Source: Dolichospermum compactum NIES-806
Lineage (GTDB): Bacteria; Cyanobacteriota; Cyanobacteriia; Cyanobacteriales; Nostocaceae
Assembly: GCF_002368115.1 (NCBI RefSeq)
Contig: NZ_AP018316.1
Location: 3,780,651-3,844,650 of the forward strand
Direction: 5' to 3'
Length of the DNA: 64,000 bases
Of this stretch, positions 53,495 to 61,872 are shown one piece after another (position 1 is the first letter of the stretch; the number at the start of each line of letters is the position of its first letter). Position numbers and translations under genes: made by a program. The notes beneath the pieces were generated by a model. That model was not told the DNA's origin, did no database searches, and was given only the letters and a program-made list of their open reading frames with translations.

Positions 53495-55080
53495 AAATGC
53501 CAACCCACTTTAACTAAATCTGTTATCCAATCAATGATTAAGTTTGATCTTTCCATAGCATCAATATTGTCACCAAAACCAGTTATTTTTTTTGCTAGTT
53601 CATAATTTTTATCCTCTAGTATTTTTTTACCCTCACTGGGAAAATAAAGCTCAAAAAATTCCAGAGCTGATTTTTCAACAATATAGGCTTCATCTTTATT
53701 TTCAATTTTAAATGTGCGTCGAGATTCTAAATGTGCTAAGTCTTGATAAATGTGACTCCAATTTGATTGTTTATCTCTATCTTGATATTTCATTAAAATA
53801 TCCAAATAACACCAAGGACAAGTCCACTGGACATATTGACCACTATTAAAAACCACGCGAATAGTCACCCTATCTCTCCCTAAAGATTTGGCTACTTTCT
53901 CCGCTTCCCGACAATGTTGTAAAACATCTCGCTGGGGAACACTACCACCAACCCATACAAAACCGACACTAACATTAATAGGTTGTTTATGTTCTTTCCA
54001 TGTCTCATTTAATGTTAATAACCATTCATATGCTTCAAATGCTGGAATTGGTTCAGCAAGATTTTTACTATAGATAATTCCTAAAAAATCATCACCACCA
54101 GCGTAAACAATTCTCCCTAATTTTTTGCGTAAATTGAATCTATCATCAAATTGTTTTCCCCAATTACGCATTGCATCACTAAAGTTCTTTATTTCTCCAT
54201 CACCATTTTCTTTTTGAGCTAATTCTTTTAAATGATCTCCAACTTTATCACCATCTCCCATAAACCAACCTGTCCATTGTCCAGGTATACTTTCTTGATT
54301 ATTTTCTGGTTGTGCTGGTTGTGGTTTACGTTGAATTTCTTTAAAACTTTTGTCGAGTTCTTCTATCCCTAATTCTGTGGCTATTTCATGTCGAGTAACT
54401 AGGCGCTTTACTAATTCGGGAATACTCAGTTTTTCATTATCTGCTATAAATTTACCTTCTGGTGTTTCTGATTCTTCTTGTGTTACTGCTGCTAGTCTTG
54501 CATAAAATTTTTCAATTTCTTCCTTTTCATCACTATAATTCATATTTTTAGGATTGCGCTTTTCTCCCCCCAAACCAGGAAACGCAATTCCATCTGTACC
54601 TGTTAAGCTAGAACTCTCACCAATCCAATTAACAGCACTCCAATCACGGGATAATTTATTAGTTTCTAAATCATTCATTGCTGCTTCAATAGAGCAACCA
54701 GTTCCTTGAAATATCTCCCAAGTATGACCACCCCAAAGCGTCCACTCACGTTCCCAGTGATATTCAAATTCAGGTGGAGGTAATTTTTCCTCTATCCAAG
54801 TTCGACAAACTTTTAACATCTCTTTCCATGCAGAAAGTAATATTTTTTCTGCATCTTTTTTGCTCATTTCTCCTTTAATCAGAATGCGGTTAGGCATCCC
54901 TTTTTGTAAATTAGGTATTGCTGGAGAAATTACTTTTAATCCGTTTTTCTTAACAGACAAAACTAGCTGCTGACTCAAATAAGAGAGAATCAGAGATGCA
55001 CCATATAAGTCTCTAAGTTTACGCGATTTCTCGATAAACCCTTGAACAGGTGCGAAGGTGATAGCAGTATATTTAGTCAT
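53479..55080 (-). CDS. cas10: Cas10/Cmr2 without HD domain
   Basis: 533 residues; many Cmr2 proteins have 850 or more. It opens directly with the first palm region (TAITFAPVQGFIEKSRKLRD, LYGASLILSYLSQQL). The second palm has FMGDGDKVGDHL (about 273-284) and the cyclase motif YAGGDDFLG with GGDD at 328-331. A CPWC pair remains of a zinc finger. The N-terminal HD nuclease domain is absent. An intact GGDD predicts synthesis of cyclic oligoadenylate from ATP upon target RNA binding, feeding the Csm6-like gene. It is first in the operon, after a 369-bp upstream region. Confidence 0.92.
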   Translation of the reverse strand: MTKYTAITFAPVQGFIEKSRKLRDLYGASLILSYLSQQLVLSVKKNGLKVISPAIPNLQKGMPNRILIKGEMSKKDAEKILLSAWKEMLKVCRTWIEEKLPPPEFEYHWEREWTLWGGHTWEIFQGTGCSIEAAMNDLETNKLSRDWSAVNWIGESSSLTGTDGIAFPGLGGEKRNPKNMNYSDEKEEIEKFYARLAAVTQEESETPEGKFIADNEKLSIPELVKRLVTRHEIATELGIEELDKSFKEIQRKPQPAQPENNQESIPGQWTGWFMGDGDKVGDHLKELAQKENGDGEIKNFSDAMRNWGKQFDDRFNLRKKLGRIVYAGGDDFLGIIYSKNLAEPIPAFEAYEWLLTLNETWKEHKQPINVSVGFVWVGGSVPQRDVLQHCREAEKVAKSLGRDRVTIRVVFNSGQYVQWTCPWCYLDILMKYQDRDKQSNWSHIYQDLAHLESRRTFKIENKDEAYIVEKSALEFFELYFPSEGKKILEDKNYELAKKITGFGDNIDAMERSNLIIDWITDLVKVGWHLCSNT

Positions 55081-55449
55081 GGATTCTGTATCTCCTTGTC
55101 ATTGTGTCTACTATGCAGGGTATGAACTAGATGAGGTCAAATAAGTATATTTAATCATGGGACTTGTTTCTCATTGTGATGCTTAGTTTTTAACATACAC
55201 GCTAAAAGTCATACTCTGTTTAAAAAAGATAGTTTGTAAAAATTAGTTAGAAAACTCAACAGGTTTTGTCACAAATCACTAAGTTTTTGCTAGTAAGTTT
55301 AAGCTCGTATGGTCATATCTGAAGATATATCAACAAATTTGACTGTTGTTTGTAATCTGTGAAGATTCACGGATTTGTGTTGTGTTTTTATCTTAGCAGT
55401 AAAAAACTGGTTGTAAACTGCTACTCATGCGAACGAGGAAATTTACTGG
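55081..55449 (-). promoter_or_regulatory. Upstream region of the cas10 operon
   Basis: 369 bp without a gene. It contains the imperfect palindrome AATCTGTGAAGATTCACGG at 55354-55375, a GCAGT...ACTGC hairpin just beyond the orphan cmr3 stop (about 55396-55422), and the shared motif at 55425-55445. It must hold the operon's promoter, but clear -10/-35 boxes were not fixed. Confidence 0.5.
55425..55445 (+). promoter_or_regulatory. Shared CRISPR-region motif, site a
   Basis: Reads TCATGCGAACGAGGAAATTT plus A; 20 of 21 bases equal site c at 61873-61895, and related sites occur at 57724 and 63961. It lies 345 bp upstream of cas10 and 4 bp beyond the orphan cmr3 stop. It may be an operator or a module boundary. 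Confidence 0.6.
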
Positions 55450-56433
55450 TTACAAGGGTAGTGCTAGACTACATCCCCAACGTTTAAAGTTATAACCCTC
55501 TGTAGGAAACCATTCCTTTGACCATTTATACCAAGGTTGTTTTATAGCTTTTTTGATAACATATACACTACCTGAAGGAACAGCATAACGTCCGCGAGAT
55601 AAGCGTTTGGTGTTACCAGTACCACCTAACCGATAGCGAAAAGGTTGAGGTTTTTCTGTGAAAATTGATTCAATTTCCCATACAGGTTGAAATTCATGAT
55701 CTTTGTAAATCATGGGTTGAATATAAGATAAGCGAGTAGAACCCCATACAGCAGGAGTAATGATGGCAAATTGTTTACCAACGGGTTCGTTAAATAACTC
55801 TTGAGTTGAGTTAGCAATTTTTAAACAATGTATATCTACTGTGTGTCCTTCACCACCTAAACGATAGCAACCATCATTTAAAGGTATGTTACTGAGATAG
55901 ATCAAACAGGTATCAGGATCTATTTGTACAGCATTTTCTAAAAATAAATTTTCTTGACTGCTATCACTATCAAGGTGACGTTGTTCTAGAGAAAATCGGG
56001 GATGTAAATGTGGTATGTATTTCCAAGGATTTTGATGTATTTCTTTTGGATTATACCAAGATTTAATAGGTATCCATTGTTCAGTTTTTATCAATTCATC
56101 TGTTAATAAATCACCTGTTTCTAGTTGCCATGCTTGAGTTTGAAAATCCCAATAAAATATATCTTTAATTTCTCCATTTTCTACTAAATAGTTAAATGGC
56201 AATGGGACATAAAAATTTTGTGGTTCTTCTGTATATGACCAAAATGGTCCAGCTATTTGCAGTGAAGTAATTAATTCTGTTTCTAGGTTAGCTGCATATA
56301 TTCCTGATATGGTTGCTGTACTGGGGGGAAATTTTCTATTTGATAAGCTAATAAAATTTTCTTCGTCAATAGAACGACCTGCACTACCATATAAAAATCC
56401 TAAAGGTTCGATAATGATGAGAAATTCAAACAT
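55450..56433 (-). CDS. cmr3: Orphan second Cmr3 homologue
   Basis: 327 residues, clearly homologous to the operon Cmr3 along its whole length: MFEFLIIIEPLGFLYGSAGR, GPFWSYTEEPQNFYVPLP, NPWKYIPHLHPRFSLEQR, LFLENAVQIDPDTCLIYLSN, FAIITPAVWGSTRLSYIQP, and RGRYAVPSGSVYVIKKAI. By eye the two share somewhat under half their residues. No other cmr gene accompanies it. It could be a remnant of a lost III-B operon, an alternative Cas5-like subunit, or a decoy. The frame is intact, which favours use. Confidence 0.88.
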   Translation of the reverse strand: MFEFLIIIEPLGFLYGSAGRSIDEENFISLSNRKFPPSTATISGIYAANLETELITSLQIAGPFWSYTEEPQNFYVPLPFNYLVENGEIKDIFYWDFQTQAWQLETGDLLTDELIKTEQWIPIKSWYNPKEIHQNPWKYIPHLHPRFSLEQRHLDSDSSQENLFLENAVQIDPDTCLIYLSNIPLNDGCYRLGGEGHTVDIHCLKIANSTQELFNEPVGKQFAIITPAVWGSTRLSYIQPMIYKDHEFQPVWEIESIFTEKPQPFRYRLGGTGNTKRLSRGRYAVPSGSVYVIKKAIKQPWYKWSKEWFPTEGYNFKRWGCSLALPL

Positions 56434-56615
56434 AGTTTAATGGAAATAAAACACAAATTCTGATGTTGAACAATATGTGATCTTTTGTGCGATCGCATCT
56501 TCTTCTGGCAATAATCCCTAACCAATAATTTCAATGCAGATTAAGATTTGATAGAATTGCTAAACTCGTATAGGTAAAACAGTTGTTTATACCTATGCCA
56601 CAAGTATCACCAGTA

Positions 56616-56879
56616 TCAAATTCTTCGATAAACTCTGTTTCTCAGTCCAATGATCACGATTAATACTTCGTGAGATTTATCATCAATTTGGTAAACTATT
56701 CGGTGGTCTTTTACACGCACTCTATACAGGTCTTGATTGTGATAAAGCTTTTTAACTCCTAAAGGCCGAGGATTTTTTTTCAAGGAGTCTATAACAACGC
56801 CTACAGCCTCTTTGAAAGCTTGTGCAAGTTTACTAACATCTCTCGCAGCACAAGGCTTCAGAACAATTTGGTATTCCAT
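56616..56879 (-). CDS. RelE/ParE-family toxin
   Basis: 87 residues: YQIVLKPCAARDVSKLAQAF, NPRPLGVKKLYHNQDLYRVR, VKDHRIVYQIDDKSHEVLIV, IIGLRNRVYRRI. The G-x-K-L-x-x-x-Y-R-x-R-V-x-D-x-R-I-V-Y-x-I layout is the RelE mRNA interferase fold with basic catalytic residues. It cuts mRNA on the ribosome when free. The likely antitoxin (57079-57333) is upstream, but with an unusual 199-bp gap. Confidence 0.88.
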   Translation of the reverse strand: MEYQIVLKPCAARDVSKLAQAFKEAVGVVIDSLKKNPRPLGVKKLYHNQDLYRVRVKDHRIVYQIDDKSHEVLIVIIGLRNRVYRRI

Positions 56880-57078
56880 AATTCTCTATTAACTTCTCTG
56901 TGTGTTTATTGAACGTTTGAATAATGAGGGTTTTTCCCTTCTTTAGCCTGTGTTGTGGTCGCGTATCCTGTTCATCGTTGAAAATCCTTAGTTTTTGCGT
57001 CTATTAGTCTGATTTAGCACAGAAAAAATAGTCTGTCAATAGAAATAAAAAATTACATCAAAATTAGATCAAGAGCAA

Positions 57079-57333
57079 TTACAGCCCAAACCGTAGCTTA
57101 ACATCTTCCCAAGACACTGCTCCTGATTCTTTTATCGCTTCCTCTGCCGCTTGAATATCAAGCTGATCTTCTAACTCTTCTAACTCCTCCAATATCTCTA
57201 ACTCTTCAAGGGGAACTAAAGCTGCCATAGGTTTTCCAGCTTGATGTATAACAATACGTCTTCCCTCAATTGCAACTTTGTCTATAACCGTTTTAATATT
57301 TGCATCATCAATATTTATTTGCTGATTAGTCAT
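57079..57333 (-). CDS. Phd/YefM-family antitoxin
   Basis: 84 residues. It has the Phd/YefM pattern VIDKVAIEGRRIVIHQAGKP with MAALVPLEELEIL, then an acidic stretch (LEELEELEDQLD) and a C-terminal toxin-binding tail SGAVSWEDVKLRFGL. It should bind DNA as a dimer and neutralise the RelE-like toxin encoded 199 bp downstream. The poly-Leu/Glu run is encoded by a short DNA repeat (CTTCTAA/CTCCTAA). Confidence 0.85.
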   Translation of the reverse strand: MTNQQINIDDANIKTVIDKVAIEGRRIVIHQAGKPMAALVPLEELEILEELEELEDQLDIQAAEEAIKESGAVSWEDVKLRFGL

Positions 57334-57673
57334 ATATGTTACTCAAAATCAATAATTTGTCAGTATTCGAGCAAATTAAACTATGGGAAATTATTTTTCA
57401 TTGCTCAAATGCCTTTTACAATAGCTCATCATTATCTAATCTAACAATGATGCTATAATTGTAAAATGTAATTCCCGACGACTGGGTAAAGTCGCTTTGT
57501 TGGAAACAAAATGAAACTTGTGTATTTATTAAACGTTTGAATTAAAAACGTTGTGATTAAACAAGATGATTTGGTACTTCACTATCACAGATGAAAAACC
57601 AAATCATTATTGTTTTAAGAGAAATTAGTAGCGATATTTTTTAACTAGGCGGTTATAAACCGCACAAATACAG

Positions 57674-57698
57674 AAAAAACCCAGATGTGCGGGTTTTT
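57674..57698. terminator. Bidirectional terminator
   Basis: AAAAACCC pairs with GGGTTTTT across AGATGTGC, giving an A-tract on one side and a T-tract on the other. Confidence 0.6.
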
Positions 57699-57723
57699 AA
57701 TATTGCTTCTCTGCAATTATTAT

Positions 57724-57746
57724 AAATTCGTGATTCGCTTGAAAAC
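57724..57746 (-). promoter_or_regulatory. Shared CRISPR-region motif, site b
   Basis: On the minus strand it reads TTTTCAAGCGAATCACGAAT plus TT, matching site c in 12 of the first 13 positions and then with one gap. It is 65 bp upstream of the kinase-WYL start codon, a normal place for an operator of that gene. Confidence 0.55.
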
Positions 57747-57810
57747 ACTAGACTTTGAGCTTTGTTAAATGCAGACAATATAAAATAAGTTTTATTGAGG
57801 ATCGAAGAAA

Positions 57811-59901
57811 ATGTCTACTCCTCCTATCTGTCACATCCTGATTGGTGTCCCTGGTAGCGGTAAGTCCACTTTCGCCACTGAATTAGCCAAATTGGGGAAT
57901 TATCGCATTGTCTCTACTGATGTTATTCGTCAAGAACTCTATGGGGATACCACTATTCAGGGTGATTGGATAGATATAGAAGCAGCAGTAATTTCTCAAA
58001 TCACAGCAGCATTGGCTCAAAATAATGCTGTAATCTATGATGCCACTAATGCCAAACGTGCGTGGCGACTGGATTTATTAGAAAAGTTAAATGTAGCTAT
58101 TACTTCCCCGGTTTTATGGATGGGGTGGTACTTAAAAACCCCTTTGGCAACTTGTAAAGGATGGAATCAACAACGCACCCGTCAAGTTCCAGATGTGGTA
58201 ATTGAGAGTATGCACCAATGGCTGCAAGATTTTCCACCAATGGCCGCTGAAGGGTTTGCAGCAGTTAAGGAAGTTGATGTCACGTCCCCAAAGTTCAACT
58301 TTCACCAAATCTCTACCCAAATTCAACAGCTTTCTCGAATTCTAATCAACCGTAACAACCGTAATAGTCAAATTACTTTTCATGCTTACAGTAAATTGCT
58401 GGATTTTGAGCGATTGATGTATCTAATTTCCTTGATCATTAACTATCCGGGAATTGGTAATCTACAAGCAAATCACCCCAGTTTATTAGCCAGCATTTTG
58501 GGTAAAATCCCTCGATTTACCAGTTCACTAGAAGAAATCACCGCTTGTATCAGCCAATTATATGGCAATATCTATGCAGATGAAATTGCGATCGCCTTTA
58601 ATTTACTATGGTTGCAGCAAAATTCCCTCATTGGTGTTAATTCTATCTCTTCACCTTCCCATCTCCCTATCTCCCCTGGCGCTGTTTCTCTGACTGCTTC
58701 TGCATCTGTAGTAACTCATCCCTACTCCGATTTGCAAGCGTTTCAGAGATTGTTGCAAACCATTAGGTTCATCTTACATCATCCGTTTTTATCCAATTCT
58801 GGACAAGGAAGTTTAAAAACCTTGGTGTCTGCACTACAAGAATATGAGACTATTGATAGTAATACTTTAGATTCTGTCCGTAAAGATATTGAAAAAGTCC
58901 TTAAACCATATAAAATATTACATAATTTTCCTATGCGAGACGGTTATTTTGCGGGAACGGCAATTTTATCAGCACTAGAATTAACTCAGGTGTTTCAAGT
59001 TCTCCAGTCTCAAGCACAAAGTCTCAATGACCCGATAGCACTAGAAATTTATGAAACCTTTGCTACTCGCATGGCACAAAGTCGCTTAGAGGTCAGTGAT
59101 ATTTATGCAGTACGAGCGATCGCTAATCGCAGTATGATTGACTCAGAATATTTACCAGCAGAATCTCTAGCCAAAAATTTACAGCAAGTCGAGGAAGCGA
59201 TCGCTCAAGGACAACTGTTAGAATTAAATCGTTTTCCTGGTGGTGGTAAGTTTACCCTAGATGAAGAAGGGTTCTTTTTCGCTTTTCCATTACAAATTGT
59301 TTTTTCCAACACAGCTTGGTATTTGGGTTATGAATGTGTATCAGGCAAATATAATGGTTTATTTCGTTTTGAACGATTAGATAGATTATTCATTGGTCAA
59401 ATACAAACAAAGGTGCGTTCTCGACAAGAACAAGAAAGTGCCTTAAAAAAACTACAAAAACTATCTGAAGGAAGTGCAGGAATTTTTTTAGGTTACAATC
59501 CCCAAAACCAACAGCAATTTCTGAGTGTTAACAAAAAAGAACGTTCTCTAGTGTGTATTACTATTGAACTGTGGTTTAATGATGAACTTTTTAGATTTGT
59601 TGCCGAAGGAACTAAACGGTTTCCTCCACAACAGATGAAAATGTCTCTACCAATCACAGGTAAGAGATTAACTTTGCCTAAATCTATTTTTTGTCTTGAT
59701 AAAACAGAAAATAAAACCTTTCCTCATCGGTTTCAAGTCATATTACCTCAGTGGTCTTTAGATGATGTAGAGATTTTGCGCTGGATTCTTGGTTTTAAAG
59801 GAGGAGTGAAAGTGATAAAACCAAAATCATTAGTTAATAAATTAAAACAAATCGGTGAAGACATTGTGAATGTTTATAAGGGAAATGCCGAAAACCCCTG
59901 A
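57811..59901 (+). CDS. P-loop kinase-WYL domain fusion protein
   Basis: 696 residues. The N-terminal domain (about 1-170) is a polynucleotide-kinase-like P-loop domain: Walker A GVPGSGKST (12-20), IVSTDVIRQELYG, AVIYDATNAKRAWR and RTRQVPDVV as a likely lid. The middle is helical with a low-complexity insert (about 281-300) made from DNA repeats. The C-terminal part contains a WYL domain: FPLQIVFSNTAWYLGYECVS (WYL at 503-505) then NGLFRFERLDRL. WYL domains bind ligands and often regulate CRISPR and other defence loci; Sll7009 of Synechocystis is a WYL regulator of CRISPR. Kinase substrate and ligand are unknown. Confidence 0.85.
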   Translation: MSTPPICHILIGVPGSGKSTFATELAKLGNYRIVSTDVIRQELYGDTTIQGDWIDIEAAVISQITAALAQNNAVIYDATNAKRAWRLDLLEKLNVAITSPVLWMGWYLKTPLATCKGWNQQRTRQVPDVVIESMHQWLQDFPPMAAEGFAAVKEVDVTSPKFNFHQISTQIQQLSRILINRNNRNSQITFHAYSKLLDFERLMYLISLIINYPGIGNLQANHPSLLASILGKIPRFTSSLEEITACISQLYGNIYADEIAIAFNLLWLQQNSLIGVNSISSPSHLPISPGAVSLTASASVVTHPYSDLQAFQRLLQTIRFILHHPFLSNSGQGSLKTLVSALQEYETIDSNTLDSVRKDIEKVLKPYKILHNFPMRDGYFAGTAILSALELTQVFQVLQSQAQSLNDPIALEIYETFATRMAQSRLEVSDIYAVRAIANRSMIDSEYLPAESLAKNLQQVEEAIAQGQLLELNRFPGGGKFTLDEEGFFFAFPLQIVFSNTAWYLGYECVSGKYNGLFRFERLDRLFIGQIQTKVRSRQEQESALKKLQKLSEGSAGIFLGYNPQNQQQFLSVNKKERSLVCITIELWFNDELFRFVAEGTKRFPPQQMKMSLPITGKRLTLPKSIFCLDKTENKTFPHRFQVILPQWSLDDVEILRWILGFKGGVKVIKPKSLVNKLKQIGEDIVNVYKGNAENP

Positions 59902-59966
59902 ACGGTTACTTCCTAAGTCAGGTACATCTGTGCTTTAGACAAGGGATGAAGGCTAGAGGCAGGATT

Positions 59967-60086
59967 TATCCTGCATTGATTTTAATCCATATTCGTGATA
60001 CAACTATATTGTCACTAAAGACGTAATATCCTGCATTGATTTTAATCCATATTCGTGATACAACTATATTGTCACTAAAGACGTAA
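59967..60086. repeat. Perfect 60-bp tandem duplication
   Basis: Two exact 60-bp copies (59967-60026 and 60027-60086) begin TATCCTGCATTGATTTTAAT and end CACTAAAGACGTAA. They end just where the TnpB remnant begins, which suggests a duplication at a former insertion edge. Confidence 0.95.
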
Positions 60087-60250
60087 AAAGCTACCGAGGG
60101 ACTCTCGGAAAGTTACGCTTGTCAGATATGATTTCGCCTGCCAGGTCTAACGAAATCAGGGCAAGAACCCAAATATTTAAGGCAGTGCCTGAAACTGGGA
60201 TAACTGAGGGATATAGACTGAAACTCTCTATAGAATCTCCGCGTCTTTAG
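60087..60250 (+). pseudogene. TnpB (IS200/IS605) C-terminal remnant with right end
   Basis: An open frame without a start reads YRGTLGKLRLSDMISPARSN, EIRARTQIFKAVPETGITEG and YRLKLSIESPRL before TAG at 60248, which I recognise as the variable C-terminus of cyanobacterial TnpB proteins. It overlaps the hairpin CTCCGCGTCTTTAGACCGGAG and GTGTCAAG, typical of the element's right end and of its guide (omega) RNA 3' region. The RuvC nuclease core is gone, so the element is dead. Confidence 0.6.
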
Positions 60251-60457
60251 ACCGGAGAGTGTCAAGTCTTTGTTTTGACTTTTGACTTCCGCCTTGCAGT
60301 ACTAGCACACTGCGGCGTAAGTGAACCAACCATTCTAAATCGTTACAAAGCCTATACTGTCTTTGTTTTGACTTTTGACTTTTGACTTCCGCCTTGCAGT
60401 ACTAGCCCCCTCATCGCTTGCGGGGAGGGGGTTGGGGGTGGGGTTCTTGTTCCAGGT
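60251..60457. repeat. Direct repeats between element remnants
   Basis: CTTTGTTTTGACTTTTGACT with CCGCCTTGCAGTACTAGC occurs at about 60267-60306 and again at about 60360-60405, the second with one extra 7-bp unit. The second copy joins the CCCCCTCATCGCTTGCGGGG repeat also seen at 4304. Confidence 0.8.
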
Positions 60458-60787
60458 TTGATGACAATTTGCTGTAATAAACGGTTTAACCGTTCCGGGG
60501 TATTATTTCAGGGACGGTTTCAAAGTATTCACATCCAAGAAACTGAATATCTTGTCAATCTTTCTCGCTATATTCACCTCAATCCAGTAAAAGCCGGAAT
60601 AGTAAACCATGCTGGAGAATGGGAATTTTCTAGCTATTTAGAATATGCAGGATTACGACCAGGAACACTTCCTAACATAGAATATATCAAAATACAAATC
60701 GAGTCAGAATCAATTTATCAACAATTTTTGCTAGATCATAACTTACCTAATTTTACTGACTTCAAAAAACTACTAATCGATGATTGA
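60458..60787 (+). pseudogene. REP-associated (Y1/RAYT) transposase, C-terminal fragment
   Basis: About 109 codons. The sequence NKRFNRSGVLFQGRFQSIHI, then YLVNLSRYIHLNPVKAGIVN and WEFSSYLEYAGLR is the conserved end of Y1-type single-strand transposases of the RAYT group. The N-terminal HUH motif and first half are missing; normal length is about 200 or more. A terminator palindrome follows. It cannot be catalytic on its own. Confidence 0.85.
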
Positions 60788-60794
60788 AAAGAAA

Positions 60795-60827
60795 AGATCC
60801 CCGACTTCTTAAAGAAGTCGGGGATCT
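60795..60827. terminator. Terminator palindrome (dispersed type)
   Basis: AGATCCCCGACTTCT pairs with AGAAGTCGGGGATCT across TAA. It lies between the transposase fragment and the convergent yidD-like gene, and is related to those at 24764 and 61915. Confidence 0.8.
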
Positions 60828-60865
60828 GGGATTTGGGATCTAATTAAATGATTAATTTTAATATT

Positions 60866-61375
60866 CTATTTGCCTTCATTTGCGACACCTAAACCAATTA
60901 TACCCAAACAACATAAACCATAATAAATCTCTGGCTCATTCCCACATTTACCGTCTTTTTGGTCTTGTCTAATAGATGCTTTTGTTGCTGTTTTAAAACA
61001 TTGGGAATAGGCTTTTCCTTTACTTGCTAACGCTGGCGTTGCTAAACCAAAAGTGAAAAAAGCCGGAATAATTAAGTAAATAAATCCCCTTCGATTTAGT
61101 AAATGTGAAGTTCTCCGTTGTAAATTTGCTTGTTGCTTTTGTCCAGTTAATGTTTCCGCAGCTATTCCACAATCGGTAAAGCGTTGTTGAGAGAGATTAA
61201 TAGCTTTTTTTAAATCCTGTTCTAAAAAAACACCCTTCACATATTCTGAACAAGATTCACCATTATGTAAAACCCGATGAGCGCAACAATACCCCTTATA
61301 AGGTGAAAGATATCGTTGATATAAATTAATAACAGTAACTAGAGAATTGCGGAGAAAATTACTAAAAATCTGCAT
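60866..61375 (-). CDS. YidD-like protein with C-terminal extension
   Basis: 169 residues from the ATG at 61375 (MQIFSNFLRNSLVTVINLYQ) behind AGGAAG; an upstream TTG at 61408 is rejected. The first 70 residues match YidD (YQRYLSPYKGYCCAHRVLHN, SCSEYVKGVF, RFTDC), the membrane-protein insertion efficiency factor. The motif is diverged, with CCAHRVLHNGESCSEY replacing CRFxPTCSxY. An extra 95 residues hold one hydrophobic segment (about 98-118) and two Cys pairs. It follows a small membrane protein gene by 45 bp; both lie beside the CRISPR array. Confidence 0.8.
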   Translation of the reverse strand: MQIFSNFLRNSLVTVINLYQRYLSPYKGYCCAHRVLHNGESCSEYVKGVFLEQDLKKAINLSQQRFTDCGIAAETLTGQKQQANLQRRTSHLLNRRGFIYLIIPAFFTFGLATPALASKGKAYSQCFKTATKASIRQDQKDGKCGNEPEIYYGLCCLGIIGLGVANEGK

Positions 61376-61420
61376 AGTTGACTTCCTGAAATTTCCAAAA
61401 ATTGACAATTAAAAACTACA

Positions 61421-61789
61421 TTATTTACTTAATTCTTCAATCTGTTTTTTCGCACGAGAAATAGCCAAAGCATTATCAATAGGAGCAATAATTGTCCCCG
61501 CAACTGATCCTATACCAAAAGCTCGTGCCATAGCTTCTTTATTATTACGAGCAGTTCCACCAATTACCATCCCTATTAAAGCCCCACCACACATAAGCCA
61601 TAGAACTGCTTTCCACCGTCGGGTGTAACAATATCCACCAATGGGAATGAGCAGAGAAAGGAAAACAGCAATCCCTATATTTAATCTAGAAAGGCGTGCT
61701 AAATATTGTAATTTTTTACGTTCTTCTTCTCCCTTAATTGAATCAAGATATTGACGTAAAATTTCTTGATCTTTATTTTGTTCTGACAT
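61421..61789 (-). CDS. Small membrane protein, unknown
   Basis: 122 residues. A charged N-terminal helix (about 1-30, EQNKDQEILRQYLDSIKGEE) is followed by two or three hydrophobic segments (LNIGIAVFLSLLIPIGGYCY, AVLWLMCGGALIGMVIGG, FGIGSVAGTIIAPI) and a basic tail. No family is recognised. It is the first gene of a pair with the YidD-like gene, with motif site c 84 bp upstream of its start. Confidence 0.7.
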   Translation of the reverse strand: MSEQNKDQEILRQYLDSIKGEEERKKLQYLARLSRLNIGIAVFLSLLIPIGGYCYTRRWKAVLWLMCGGALIGMVIGGTARNNKEAMARAFGIGSVAGTIIAPIDNALAISRAKKQIEELSK

Positions 61790-61872
61790 TGTAGAATTTC
61801 CCTCACCAATCTGGTTATGTTATTTACATCTCGTGTAACAACATAATCTCAATTTTGTGATTATTCAATACT

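Larger units (their letters stand above)
57334..57810. other. Intergenic region before the kinase-WYL gene
   Basis: 477 bp without a gene. It holds a small perfect hairpin GCGGTTATAAACCGC (57649-57663), the terminator at 57674-57698 and motif site b at 57724-57746. A TATAAA near 57780 could be the -10 box of the following gene. Confidence 0.5.
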
